Of a stretch of 36,758 bases of DNA, positions 29,145 to 36,486 are shown piece by piece. The translations under genes were made by a program, and so were the position numbers. This DNA comes from Candidatus Wolfebacteria bacterium RIFOXYB1_FULL_54_12. Its GTDB lineage: Bacteria; Patescibacteriota; Minisyncoccia; UBA6257; UBA9933. Within the stretch, counting starts at the first letter, position 1, and each line of letters opens with the position of its first letter. The stretch is from positions 61,413 to 98,170 of the forward strand of contig MGIT01000001.1 in assembly GCA_001793895.1 (NCBI GenBank), in the 5' to 3' direction. The notes under the pieces are model-generated. The model was not told where the DNA came from and did not search any database. It saw nothing but the letters and a program-made list of their open reading frames with translations.

Positions 29145-29922
29145 CGTCGTAACTTCTCACCGAATAGTTTTTATCCCGATAGAACACGCTCTCGTAACTG
29201 ATCACTTTTTTATCTTCTGCAATGGCCCAAGGGACATCTCCGTGCGAGTAATCGCTTAATTCCTTTGCGCTCTTGTCTGACAATCGATTCAAGACATCAT
29301 CGATATGGGATGTCTCGAGTGCCGATAATACGGCAAGATCGGACGAACGCCGGGGAAGATACTTCTTCTGTTCGTAATCGAAGTACTTACTCTTGATGCG
29401 CTCCAATTCGCCCCGCTTCTCCATATCTTCAACGATCTTGGCGAATTCAACGGGCGTAGGACCGTAATTGTTTTTGATATATGTTGCCCCGATCAACTGC
29501 TCCTCATATTTCTCATAAAAATCAAAATCGATAAAATAGAGCAGTTTATAAATTGCCGTTTCCCCAATGTTGGGCTTTGCACCGACCTTCTCGAGCACAT
29601 ACAAAAGCACCTCCTTGAATTTCTTCAGGTTCTTTTGTGGGACGTTGATGCGAATATCCAGCTCATCACCTTTCTTTTTTGCCGCCGCTTTTGATAGGAC
29701 AACGATGGGTTCCGATACCTCCTTCTTCGCCAAAAACTCTTCTATTCGCATATCGAACAAATCGGCGAGTCCTTGCGCCTCTGCAAGCGTTAATTCGCGC
29801 TCATCCTTTTCTATTTGCGTGATAGTCGGACGGGAAACACCAATCTTCTTCGCAACGAAATCTTGCGAAAGGTCCACCCGCTCGCGCATTTTTTTAATAT
29901 ATGCTCCGTAATGTATGGCCAT
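29134..29922 (-). CDS. PanA-type antitoxin: XRE helix-turn-helix plus Panacea (DUF4065) domain
   Basis: 262 residues. Residues 8-65 are an XRE domain (LSQDFVAKKIGVSRPTITQIEK). A linker (70-100) is followed by the Panacea/SocA-like domain (about 105-255), with KLLYFIDFDFYEKYEEQLIGATYIKNNYGPTP as the signature. Panacea domains are known to neutralise toxins of many unrelated folds. The gene leads an operon with a RelE-like and a PemK-like gene and is preceded by a 16-bp inverted-repeat operator, so it is probably autoregulated. Confidence 0.9.
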   Translation of the reverse strand: MAIHYGAYIKKMRERVDLSQDFVAKKIGVSRPTITQIEKDERELTLAEAQGLADLFDMRIEEFLAKKEVSEPIVVLSKAAAKKKGDELDIRINVPQKNLKKFKEVLLYVLEKVGAKPNIGETAIYKLLYFIDFDFYEKYEEQLIGATYIKNNYGPTPVEFAKIVEDMEKRGELERIKSKYFDYEQKKYLPRRSSDLAVLSALETSHIDDVLNRLSDKSAKELSDYSHGDVPWAIAEDKKVISYESVFYRDKNYSVRSYDDEL

Positions 29923-29936
29923 AGGTTTATATTTCC

Positions 29937-29991
29937 AGTATATGTAATGTAATATTTTCTGTCAATGCGCAGGAAAGAAAATATTACATTA
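29937..29991 (-). promoter_or_regulatory. PanA promoter and 16-bp inverted-repeat operator
   Basis: TTGACA (29965-29960), a 17-bp spacer and TATACT (29942-29937). Arms TAATGTAATATTTTCT (29945-29960) and AGAAAATATTACATTA (29976-29991), 15 bp apart, cover the spacer and the region upstream of -35. Confidence 0.87.
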
Positions 29992-30003
29992 TACCGCTTG
30001 CGC

Positions 30004-30450
30004 CTATAACGCCCGCTGTTTCAAAAACTTCTCGATCATTTCCGCCTTTTCGGTCCTCCCCATATTCTTATATGCGCTCAGCTCATCTTCGAGCGATATG
30101 CAGGGCAACCCCATGTCCTTAAATGGAATGATCCGCTTATACAGCAACCCGTCAACGGCCCGATATAGATTGTTTACATTTCCAAGCACTTCCACTTCCA
30201 CGCCATCGATCATATAAAAACTTCGGAACGAATTTCTTCCCTCTGTTTCATCAAAATAAATATCTTTTGTCCGGTAGCCCGCTAACAGCCGATCGATCTC
30301 TTTGATCCCCTCGGGGGTCGTTAATATATCGATATCTCGCGGAGCAATGGCGAACCCTTGAATATACAAATTGACCGAGCCGATGAATGCATACTCAACC
30401 CCAGTCAATGATTCCGATATGTTCTTCAAAATGGTATCTATGGTGGTCAT
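30004..30450 (-). CDS. Nucleotidyltransferase-fold protein (MNT/AbiEii-like)
   Basis: 148 residues from ATG 30450; a longer frame continues upstream but its translation is not protein-like and crosses the divergent promoter. The motif AFIGSVNLYIQGFAIAPRDIDIL is the GS...D-x-D core of minimal nucleotidyltransferases, with a further acidic residue in VEVEVLG. Such proteins act as toxins or antitoxins that nucleotidylate RNA or proteins, but no HEPN partner is adjacent. It is divergent from the orphan gene at 30596. Confidence 0.75.
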   Translation of the reverse strand: MTTIDTILKNISESLTGVEYAFIGSVNLYIQGFAIAPRDIDILTTPEGIKEIDRLLAGYRTKDIYFDETEGRNSFRSFYMIDGVEVEVLGNVNNLYRAVDGLLYKRIIPFKDMGLPCISLEDELSAYKNMGRTEKAEMIEKFLKQRAL

Positions 30451-30514
30451 AAAGATAGAATAAATGATTATGTCTGCAGTATAGCAAAAAGTAATACGTT
30501 TTTCTTCGTAAAAC

Positions 30515-30546
30515 TTGACAAACAAAAAAGAATGGTTCACTATAAT
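30515..30546 (+). promoter_or_regulatory. Promoter of the 30596 gene
   Basis: TTGACA (30515-30520) and TATAAT (30541-30546), but with a 20-bp spacer, which is longer than optimal. Either box is consensus. Confidence 0.55.
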
Positions 30547-30595
30547 AGTAGATAGCAGTTCACCTTTTACAAAAAAATACAGAAAGAGGGGCACC

Positions 30596-31015
30596 ATGAT
30601 ACACACAACGGAAGCACGGAAGATTAAAACGACAGAAATGTGTATGAGCACGGGCCCGATGCGGTGTCTGTGGAAGCAGTTCGAAATGGCGAACAAATCG
30701 CTCCACAGAAGGCTGCAGCTCAACCCCCGGTACTATCACGGACAGCACAGGGAATTGGGCACGCGGATCATACTCCGCGAGGGCGATGTTGGTCGGGTCA
30801 CGCTTACGGCGATCAGCGAACATGATACGATGAAAGAAATTCGCATCTATCACAACAACGCAGCGCAGAGGTATGAAATCTGCGCCGTAAAGAAGTGCTA
30901 CCAGGAAACACCCCGGGTGCCCTTCTCGCCAAGGCGGGAAGTCAAATTCATCTTGAGGGCGGTCGTTCTCGGCTGGACCCTCGAGCGCTTACACAGGGAA
31001 ATCTGCGATGCATAG
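30596..31015 (+). CDS. Basic hypothetical protein (139 aa)
   Basis: Starts MIHTTEARKIKTTEM and ends LHREICDA, with many Arg, His and Lys; no family is recognised. The middle (TRIILREGDVGRVTLTAISEHDTMKEIRIYHN) looks like a small beta-rich domain. The start is fixed by GAGGGGC before the ATG, downstream of a consensus -10; a longer frame beginning in the -35 box is not credible. It is a self-contained unit with its own terminator. Confidence 0.65.
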   Translation: MIHTTEARKIKTTEMCMSTGPMRCLWKQFEMANKSLHRRLQLNPRYYHGQHRELGTRIILREGDVGRVTLTAISEHDTMKEIRIYHNNAAQRYEICAVKKCYQETPRVPFSPRREVKFILRAVVLGWTLERLHREICDA

Positions 31016-31050
31016 CCACATGGCTTTCGTTTCGCCATCTTCCCTGCCCA

Positions 31051-31080
31051 AAAGGCCTACGCATGCGTAGGCCTTTTTTT
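31051..31080 (+). terminator. Terminator of the 30596 gene
   Basis: Palindrome AAAGGCCTACGCA/TGCGTAGGCCTTT followed by further T. It overlaps the XRE gene stop on the other strand. Confidence 0.88.
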
Positions 31081-31276
31081 ATTTATCCTCAAAAATAAAC
31101 AACTCATCCACGCTCGTGCCAAGCGCGACCGCAACATCGTGGGCCAACTGCAGCGATGGGTTGTATTTCCACTGCTCCAAGAAAACGATCGTCTCCCGCC
31201 GCACGCCAGCGCGCTGGGCCAACTCCTCCTGTGTCATGTTCAATTTTACCCGCAATTCCTTGATCCGATTTTTCAT
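31079..31276 (-). CDS. XRE-family small regulator
   Basis: 65 residues from ATG 31276 (MKNRIKEL); a GTG two codons upstream overlaps the previous stop. The helix-turn-helix [24 protein letters not shown] is followed by a tail [24 protein letters not shown]. Small regulators of this type commonly accompany DUF2178 membrane proteins. Confidence 0.9.
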   Translation of the reverse strand: MKNRIKELRVKLNMTQEELAQRAGVRRETIVFLEQWKYNPSLQLAHDVAVALGTSVDELFIFEDK

Positions 31277-31278
31277 AT

Positions 31279-31665
31279 TCACTGTTTACCGCGCGGTCCG
31301 ACAAGGTAGCGAAACGCCCCCGAATAGATCAGCATCAACGCACAGGTGGAATAGGCCAAGGTCGTCGCAATCGGTTCATATGCAGGATTGTTTGCACGCA
31401 AACCGAACAATACCAGCATGATGACGACCGCAATCCACGAATATATCTGTATGCTTAAAAACGCAGCCTTGCCGCCAATGGCATGATCACGCTCATCCGC
31501 AACGACTTCAACAACCTTCCGGCGCAAATATATAAGCACTAGCGTACTAATGATGAGCGCGATAAGTGGAACAAGATATTCATTAAGCACGATCGATTGC
31601 CCGACGATCATGGCAGTCAGAACCACGAACACCAATTTTATTTGCTGAAATCTTTTTGCAGTCAT
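31279..31665 (-). CDS. DUF2178-like four-helix membrane protein
   Basis: 128 residues with four hydrophobic segments (about 10-27, 30-46, 72-88, 100-117). The [32 protein letters not shown] stretch is the hallmark of this family of unknown function. It is translationally coupled to the XRE regulator that follows. An ATGTTA/TAACAT inverted pair at 31699-31718 upstream could be an operator. Confidence 0.75.
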   Translation of the reverse strand: MTAKRFQQIKLVFVVLTAMIVGQSIVLNEYLVPLIALIISTLVLIYLRRKVVEVVADERDHAIGGKAAFLSIQIYSWIAVVIMLVLFGLRANNPAYEPIATTLAYSTCALMLIYSGAFRYLVGPRGKQ

Positions 31666-31742
31666 AGGGTTTGTTGGAATTAATTAACTATTGGTAATAT
31701 GTTATATTATTCTAACATTTAAATCAAGCGGCGTAGCTACCC

Positions 31743-31781
31743 GCATAAAACAAACACCCTTTACGGGTGTTTGTTTTATGC
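31743..31781 (-). terminator. Terminator of tRNA-Ser
   Basis: Seventeen-base-pair stem GCATAAAACAAACACCC/GGGTGTTTGTTTTATGC; the base at 31781 is also the tRNA discriminator. T-rich on the minus strand. Confidence 0.85.
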
Positions 31782-31865
31782 GGAGGGTAAGAGATTCGAA
31801 CTCTTGATACCTTGCGGTATACCCGCTTTCCAAGCGAGCGCAATCGACCACTATGCGAACCCTCC
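31781..31865 (-). tRNA. tRNA-Ser (GGA)
   Basis: 85-nt class II tRNA: acceptor GGAGGGT/ACCCTCC, anticodon loop around CTTGGAAAG (anticodon GGA), variable arm GGTATACCGCAAGGTATC with a GCAA loop, T-loop TTCGAAT, discriminator G as required for Ser. CCA is not encoded. Confidence 0.95.
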
Positions 31866-31866
31866 G

Positions 31867-31902
31867 AATAACTAATAACCTATGACCAATAACCAATAAC
31901 AT
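31867..31902. repeat. TAATAACC/CCAATAAC heptamer repeat
   Basis: Runs of AATAACC and CCAATAAC, the reverse complement of the GGTTATT/GGTTATC repeat in pheS and near ssb and rpoC. Confidence 0.65.
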
Positions 31903-31988
31903 AGGCTCAAAATACTTCCGTATTGTAAGGGAAAAAGACGGCTTTGGCAATAAAATAGACGACTATCGTAGACGTAAGGCAAATGTGG

Positions 31989-31994
31989 TATAAT
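31989..31994 (+). promoter_or_regulatory. -10 box of the PAS gene
   Basis: TATAAT with upstream TGTGG; no clear -35. The PAS start is 36 nt downstream. Confidence 0.5.
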
Positions 31995-32030
31995 AAAAAA
32001 AATAATAAGGAATACCCTAATTTTTCCACC

Positions 32031-32567
32031 ATGAACAACACAGCAAACAATTTGCCGGAAAGGTCCGTGACGGAGCAAGAGCTTGCCCAGTACAAGCAAA
32101 TAGTAGAGTCGACCCCTGTTTGTATTAAAGTGTTCGATAGCGCCGGCAAGCTTATATTCATAAACAAGGGCGGCAGAGAGGAGCATGGCATAAACGATAC
32201 AGATGATATCGCAAAATGGAACTGGGTCGCCACCGTCAAGCCGGAATACCGACCGGAAGTATTGGAGGCATTCAAAAAGGGTCTCATGGGCATATCCTCG
32301 CGCGTAACGATGGAACACACGGAAGAAGGCTCAGACCACGCATGGTGCGAGGGGATCATATCCCCCATCAAGGACGAAAACGATAAAGTAACACTGCTTC
32401 TGTTCTATTCGATCGACGTAACAGACAGGGAAAAAGCCGAGGCGGAGATAATAAAGCGCGAACAGGCCATGCGCCAACGGAACGAAGAGCTCGCCGAAAT
32501 GAACAAGATATTGATCGGCAAAGATTCGGAAATGGCAGAGATCAAACGAAAACAAGACGAAGCATAG
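32031..32567 (+). CDS. PAS domain protein with C-terminal coiled coil
   Basis: 178 residues from ATG 32031. Residues 15-115 form a PAS domain (YKQIVESTPVCIKVFDSAGKLIFINKGG, then the PAC-like HAWCEGIISPIKDENDKVTLLLFYSIDVTDREKAE). The C-terminal 55 residues are a charged coiled coil (IIKREQAMRQRNEELAEMNKIL), probably for dimerisation. No output domain follows, so it may act by binding a partner such as the nearby GGDEF protein. A longer frame upstream starts inside the promoter. Confidence 0.82.
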   Translation: MNNTANNLPERSVTEQELAQYKQIVESTPVCIKVFDSAGKLIFINKGGREEHGINDTDDIAKWNWVATVKPEYRPEVLEAFKKGLMGISSRVTMEHTEEGSDHAWCEGIISPIKDENDKVTLLLFYSIDVTDREKAEAEIIKREQAMRQRNEELAEMNKILIGKDSEMAEIKRKQDEA

Positions 32568-32568
32568 C

Positions 32569-32610
32569 AAATACAATAAAACCGTCCATGGGGGCGGTTT
32601 TATTGTATTT
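32569..32610. terminator. Bidirectional terminator between the PAS and DUF2007 genes
   Basis: Sixteen-base-pair stem AAATACAATAAAACCG/CGGTTTTATTGTATTT with T-rich ends on both strands. Confidence 0.85.
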
Positions 32611-32830
32611 ACTTATCGAGAAGCTCCTTCGCCTTATTGGCCTTATTTCCGGGAACACACACGCTGTACGATGCTTTGCTCGCGCATAGGTCGGCCTGCG
32701 TGCACGACTCCACTTCTATGCTTGCCTTGATGCCATTGCACAATAATTTCTCCTGCACGATCCACGCGCGGTTGACATCAAATGCCGTATAGACCGGAAC
32801 ATATTTGACGCGAAATAGTGAAAAGGCCAT
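32609..32830 (-). CDS. DUF2007-like small protein
   Basis: 73 residues from ATG 32830 (MAFSLFRVK). VPVYTAFDVNRAWIVQEKLLCNGIKASIEVE and VCVPGNKANKAKELL follow the DUF2007 pattern (PII-like ferredoxin fold, thought to be signal-transducing). Translation is probably coupled to the GGDEF gene, whose stop is 12 nt upstream and provides a GGAG. Confidence 0.72.
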   Translation of the reverse strand: MAFSLFRVKYVPVYTAFDVNRAWIVQEKLLCNGIKASIEVESCTQADLCASKASYSVCVPGNKANKAKELLDK

Positions 32831-32841
32831 ATACGACAAGT

Positions 32842-33501
32842 TTACTCCATTATTTCCGAAAAAGAAACGATAACCCCCTTCCCTCGCTTGATCTTTGCCT
32901 CATACATGGCTTTATCGGCCTTTTCTATAAGGTCAAACAGGTCATAGTTTGCACGCTTGCGTTGCTCATCGTCAACGGCGATAAACCCAAAGCTCGCACT
33001 GCAAGTAAAATCTTTTATTTCCTTTCCCAATTTTATTTTATTGATACGCGCTTTCAGTTTTTTCGAAACCGAAAGAGCTTCGCCTTCCCCGGCATTGACG
33101 AGCGCTATCGCAAATTCATCACCACCCCAGCGCCCAACCACATCGATCGCCCGTACGGTCTTGGCAAGTACGCGCGCGACGGACTGAATGTATAGATCTC
33201 CATTTTTATGGCCGTAGACGTCATTTACCTTTTTCAAATCATCTACATCTATGAAGACGATGCTAACGTTTTTAATGATCTCTGATCGCCGCTTGCCGGG
33301 ATGCCGGCGCTCCCCTTTCATTTCGTTCAAAAACCGCTCCGTTTCACGTACGAATCCATGCCGATTATACACATCGGTCAAAAAATCACGTTCCGCGACC
33401 CGTTGGTAGGATAGTCGCTCCTGCTCCGAAAGTGCCAACTGCTTCTTAAGTAGCCTGATGTCCGTCTTAAGTTTTTTAATCTCCAGTGTAAGTTTTTGCA
33501 T
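32842..33501 (-). CDS. Diguanylate cyclase (GGDEF domain)
   Basis: 219 residues from ATG 33501; the longer frame overlaps htpX. The first 38 residues are a coiled coil, then the GGDEF domain with DFLTDVYNR, DVDDLKKVNDVYGHKNGD and the active site GGDEF at 126-130. An inhibitory RxxD site (RAID, 117-120) lies exactly five residues before it, so product feedback is expected. The enzyme would make cyclic di-GMP. No membrane segment is present. It follows htpX by 11 nt. Confidence 0.92.
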   Translation of the reverse strand: MQKLTLEIKKLKTDIRLLKKQLALSEQERLSYQRVAERDFLTDVYNRHGFVRETERFLNEMKGERRHPGKRRSEIIKNVSIVFIDVDDLKKVNDVYGHKNGDLYIQSVARVLAKTVRAIDVVGRWGGDEFAIALVNAGEGEALSVSKKLKARINKIKLGKEIKDFTCSASFGFIAVDDEQRKRANYDLFDLIEKADKAMYEAKIKRGKGVIVSFSEIME

Positions 33502-33512
33502 GAATCCTTTGA

Positions 33513-34418
33513 TTACATAGGCATATTCCGCAATGCCTTGATGCGCTCCTCGGCCGGTGGGTGGGACATGAACATCTTTTGCAACCATGTCGTCTTTTGC
33601 GGACCCTTGAACGGATTATCGAGCCATAAATGTGCAGTGGTTCCGCTCGCCACACTCATGGGCGTTGCAGAGCTGGATATCTTTTCCAATGCGCTCGCAA
33701 GCCCTTCCGGATAACGGGTCAACAGCGCGCCGGAAGCATCGGCAAGAAACTCGCGCTTGCGCGAAATCGCCAAATGCATCAGCTGTGCAGAGATCGGAGC
33801 AAGCACGGCAACAACAATGCCAATAATGAACAAAACAGTTCCCGCCTGCCCGCCTTCTCGATCATCACGACGGGAAAAACTGCCCCATAGTGCGGAGCGC
33901 ATGAATATGTCGGAAATGATGGAAATAAAGCCTACAAGGACCACGACCACGGTCGAAAGCAACATATCGCGATTGCCGACATGCGACAGCTCGTGCGCTA
34001 TGACGCCCTCCAATTCTGCACGATCAAGCCGATCAAGCAAGCCTTGTGTAACGGCAACGACCGCATGTTTTGGATCGCGACCGGTGGCAAATGCGTTTGG
34101 CTGGGCCTCGTGCACGATATATAACCGAGGCATAGGCAAGCCTGCAGTAATGCACAGATTTTCGACAATGGTATACAATTCAAAATGATCTTTTTTCTCT
34201 ATCGGCTTCGCGTGGGCCATGGACAGGACTATCTTATCGGAAAACCAATAGGAAAAAACATTCATAAAGATGGCAAATGCGACGACGCCATACAAAATAG
34301 CGGAAGATTGGTAGAGGTAAGAAAAGAACCAGCCAATACCAATGACCACGACAAGAAACATCGTAAACAAAAACCACGTTTTTCGGATATTGGAATCTTT
34401 ATGCGTATATAGTGTCAT
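33513..34418 (-). CDS. htpX: HtpX-family membrane metalloprotease
   Basis: 301-residue M48 zinc protease that degrades misfolded membrane proteins. Two N-terminal transmembrane helices (about 13-35 and 40-60), HELSH at 142-146, a membrane hairpin (about 152-170 and 193-213) and the third zinc ligand in KREFLADASG. Upstream lie a palindromic repeat pair and a terminator of the S18 gene. The gene is transcribed together with the diguanylate cyclase. Confidence 0.94.
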   Translation of the reverse strand: MTLYTHKDSNIRKTWFLFTMFLVVVIGIGWFFSYLYQSSAILYGVVAFAIFMNVFSYWFSDKIVLSMAHAKPIEKKDHFELYTIVENLCITAGLPMPRLYIVHEAQPNAFATGRDPKHAVVAVTQGLLDRLDRAELEGVIAHELSHVGNRDMLLSTVVVVLVGFISIISDIFMRSALWGSFSRRDDREGGQAGTVLFIIGIVVAVLAPISAQLMHLAISRKREFLADASGALLTRYPEGLASALEKISSSATPMSVASGTTAHLWLDNPFKGPQKTTWLQKMFMSHPPAEERIKALRNMPM

Positions 34419-34430
34419 ACTATTTATGCG

Positions 34431-34495
34431 TCATTCCCGCGGAGGCGGGAATCTATGCCATTTGGACTGGATTCCCGCCTCCGCGGGAATGACAG
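34431..34495. repeat. Palindromic repeat pair upstream of htpX
   Basis: TCATTCCCGCGGAGGCGGGA at 34431-34450 and the inverse GGATTCCCGCCTCCGCGGGA near 34469, in opposite orientation. Confidence 0.83.
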
Positions 34496-34526
34496 TACTA
34501 ATCCTCATTTTATAAAATAGTATACC

Positions 34527-34554
34527 AAAAAAACCGTCCGAAGACGATTTTTTG
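34527..34554 (-). terminator. Terminator of the rpsF-ssb-rpsR operon
   Basis: CGTC-TTCG-GACG hairpin (stable UUCG tetraloop) extended by A-T pairs and followed by GTTTTTTT on the minus strand. Confidence 0.85.
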
Positions 34555-34561
34555 TTTCTGT

Positions 34562-34768
34562 TTACCGTTTTACAAACGGGAGCAAAGCCATGAAACGGGA
34601 CCGCTTTACGGCGGACGCGATCATGCGCTGGTGTTTGGCGCAGGTTCCGGTGTGGCGCGGATCGATGATCTTGGCCTGGCCCGAAATGAAGCGCTTCAGC
34701 AGATCGACTTCTTTATAGTCGATCGTTTTTAAGTTTTGTGAACAGAAGAAACACTGTTTGGTCATCAT
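34562..34768 (-). CDS. rpsR: Ribosomal protein bS18
   Basis: 68 residues from ATG 34768 (34765 is equally possible). [60 protein letters not shown] is a complete S18, including a Cys-x-x-Cys at the N-terminus that could hold zinc. The longer frame upstream is coded by tandem repeats. Last gene of the rpsF-ssb-rpsR operon. Confidence 0.96.
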   Translation of the reverse strand: MMTKQCFFCSQNLKTIDYKEVDLLKRFISGQAKIIDPRHTGTCAKHQRMIASAVKRSRFMALLPFVKR

Positions 34769-34851
34769 ATTTGATAAATAGTTAGTTGATTGGTTAGTGG
34801 GACACGTATCCGATCTTATTATGTAGATACGCGTATCAACACCTGGATTGA

Positions 34852-34968
34852 ACATGTTGCATGTTGCATGTCTCACATCTCACGTCTCACATCTCATGCC
34901 ACCGGAATGACACCCCGAAATGCATTTCGCATTCCGTTATTAGTTATTGGTTATCGGTTATCGGTTAA
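34852..34968. repeat. Short tandem repeats between ssb and rpsR
   Basis: CATGTTG and TCTCACATC/TCTCACGTC words at about 34852-34898, and the GGTTATC heptamer array at 34937-34968. Confidence 0.65.
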
Positions 34969-35444
34969 AATGGCAAATCTTCCGGTTTGATATCTTCTTC
35001 GTCGATATCGATCTGCGGAAGAGCTTCCTCTTCGAGAGAAGATGGACCCGAGCCGAAGTCATCGTGCGCAGGCTGGTCGACATTGCCTCCTCGCGGAGCC
35101 ATGCCGCCTCCCCCGCTCGCCCGCTGTCCGAACTGGACACGATCGGCGATAATCTCGGTGGTCTTTATGGTCTGGCCTTGCTGGTTCTGCCATGAGCGGG
35201 TCTTTAATCGTCCTTCGACGAGTGCGACCGAACCCTTGGTAAGAAACTGCGCAGATGTTTCCGCTTGGCGTCCCCATACCACGATGTTGTGGTATTCAAC
35301 CTCCTCTTTGCGCGCACCGCTTTTATCGGTCCATGTGCTGTTGGTCGCAATGGAAAACGTTGCGACAGACTGGCCTTGCGGCGTGGTCTTCAACACGGGG
35401 TCAGCGGTCAAGCGACCTGCTATGAGTGCTTTGTTGAGATTCAT
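34965..35444 (-). CDS. ssb: Single-stranded DNA-binding protein
   Basis: 159 residues: an OB fold (1-110) beginning MNLNKALIAGRLTADP, a Gly-rich linker (GGGGMAPRGG), an acidic segment and the conserved protein-interaction tip EDLPF. It lies between rpsF and rpsR, the classical bacterial arrangement, here spaced out by repeats. Confidence 0.97.
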   Translation of the reverse strand: MNLNKALIAGRLTADPVLKTTPQGQSVATFSIATNSTWTDKSGARKEEVEYHNIVVWGRQAETSAQFLTKGSVALVEGRLKTRSWQNQQGQTIKTTEIIADRVQFGQRASGGGGMAPRGGNVDQPAHDDFGSGPSSLEEEALPQIDIDEEDIKPEDLPF

Positions 35445-35454
35445 AGAAATATTG

Positions 35455-35521
35455 TGTCATTCCGGCCTTGAGCCGGAATCCAGTTTTTTCATAATGGATT
35501 CCCGCCTCCGCGGGAATGACA
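35455..35521. repeat. Palindromic repeat pair between rpsF and ssb
   Basis: TGTCATTCCGGC...GCCGGAATCCAG at 35455-35483 and TGGATTCCCGCC...GCGGGAATGACA at about 35495-35521, inserted within a conserved operon. Confidence 0.84.
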
Positions 35522-35531
35522 AAGATCGACG

Positions 35532-35963
35532 TTACTTAAGTATGTCTTCTAAGGTCTTCTCAAGCACCGCATTATCGACCGCTCCGAAATCGGCTGATTT
35601 CTTTACAGGCTTTTCGACGGTTGATCGCTCTCGAGTCCTTTCGGTCTTGTCGCCCCGTACTCCGGCTACCCGTTCTTCGTTGAGCTCAAGCGGTGCGGCG
35701 ATAATGATATGTCGCAACACCTTGGTGTTAAGACGCAATTTTGCGTCCATCTCCTTGATGGCCTGAGTATCAGCGTTGAACCAGTAGTAACCAAAATGGG
35801 CAACGGTCTCCTTTTTAATAGGATAGGATAAGCGAATCTTCTTCAGTCGACCTTCGGACACGATCTCGGCCTTGGCGGCTGCGAGCGCGTTTTTGATCTC
35901 GTCGACTTCGGATTCTTCCCTTACCAAAAACCCGATTTCATATTTTTTTACTTGCTGTTCCAT
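35532..35963 (-). CDS. rpsF: Ribosomal protein bS6
   Basis: 143 residues from ATG 35963 (MEQQVKKYEIGFLV). The S6 ferredoxin fold covers residues 1-100 (LSYPIKKETVAHFGYYWFNA, LNTKVLRHIII). The C-terminal 45 residues are a charged, probably disordered tail not found in E. coli S6. The ATG lies seven bases after the -10 box, so the operon mRNA looks leaderless; a longer frame runs up into the -35 box. Confidence 0.95.
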   Translation of the reverse strand: MEQQVKKYEIGFLVREESEVDEIKNALAAAKAEIVSEGRLKKIRLSYPIKKETVAHFGYYWFNADTQAIKEMDAKLRLNTKVLRHIIIAAPLELNEERVAGVRGDKTERTRERSTVEKPVKKSADFGAVDNAVLEKTLEDILK

Positions 35964-35970
35964 AGGTTCT

Positions 35971-35999
35971 AATGTACTAAATAAGCCCTCCAATGTCAA
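35971..35999 (-). promoter_or_regulatory. Promoter of the rpsF-ssb-rpsR operon, leaderless
   Basis: TTGACA (35999-35994), a 17-bp spacer and TACATT (35976-35971), seven bases before the rpsF ATG. Confidence 0.8.
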
Positions 36000-36000
36000 C

Positions 36001-36438
36001 CTGCGCGCAGGTTAAAGCCATGCCATATGCTGGATTCCGCAGTCCTTCTCTGTCATTCCAGCCCTTCGTCCGCCGGCCCTGCCTGCCGGCAGGCAGGCAG
36101 GTGGCGGATCAGGATAAAACTCCGGCGGAAATCCATTTGCAAAAGTAGTGGATCCCCGCTTCCGCGGGGGATGACAACCCAAACGCAGATTCCTGTTTTC
36201 ACAGGAATGACACAAGCCGCATCGTCATTCCGGCCCACGAGCCGGAATCTTATCACTTACTCATAAGATCCTGAATCCGCCGGCTGGCGGATCAGGATGA
36301 CAGAATACTGAATACCGGCCGGAGTTTACCCCGTACTTGATACGGGGCCCGCGTTGGGTATGACAATACAGAAGCGGGGATGACAATTCAGTCGCAGATT
36401 CCTCGACTACGCGGAGTACCGCTCCGCTCGGAATGACA
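36001..36438. repeat. Gene-free stretch packed with palindromic repeats
   Basis: About 440 bp without a gene between rpsF and rpoC. At least seven units are seen: near 36050 (CCTGCCTGCCGGCAGGCAGG), 36148-36176, 36188-36212, 36220-36247, 36265-36302, 36315-36365 and 36385-36438. Stem sequences differ but the TGTCAT/ATGACA ends recur. Confidence 0.8.
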
Positions 36439-36485
36439 GAGTACACAAAAGCCGTGCGCCCAAGGCGCACGGCTTTTGTGTACTC
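36439..36485 (-). terminator. Terminator of rpoC
   Basis: Perfect 22-bp stem (core AAAAGCCGTGCGCC/GGCGCACGGCTTTT) with a CAA loop, T-rich on the minus strand. Confidence 0.85.
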
Positions 36486-36486
36486 C

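Noticed and set aside
30451-30723. Longer nucleotidyltransferase with a hydrophobic N-terminus
   Set aside because: The extension overlaps the divergent gene and its promoter; the domain begins at 30450.
34769-34876. Longer S18 starting at 34876
   Set aside because: The extra residues come from tandem repeats, and S18 begins at 34768 or 34765.
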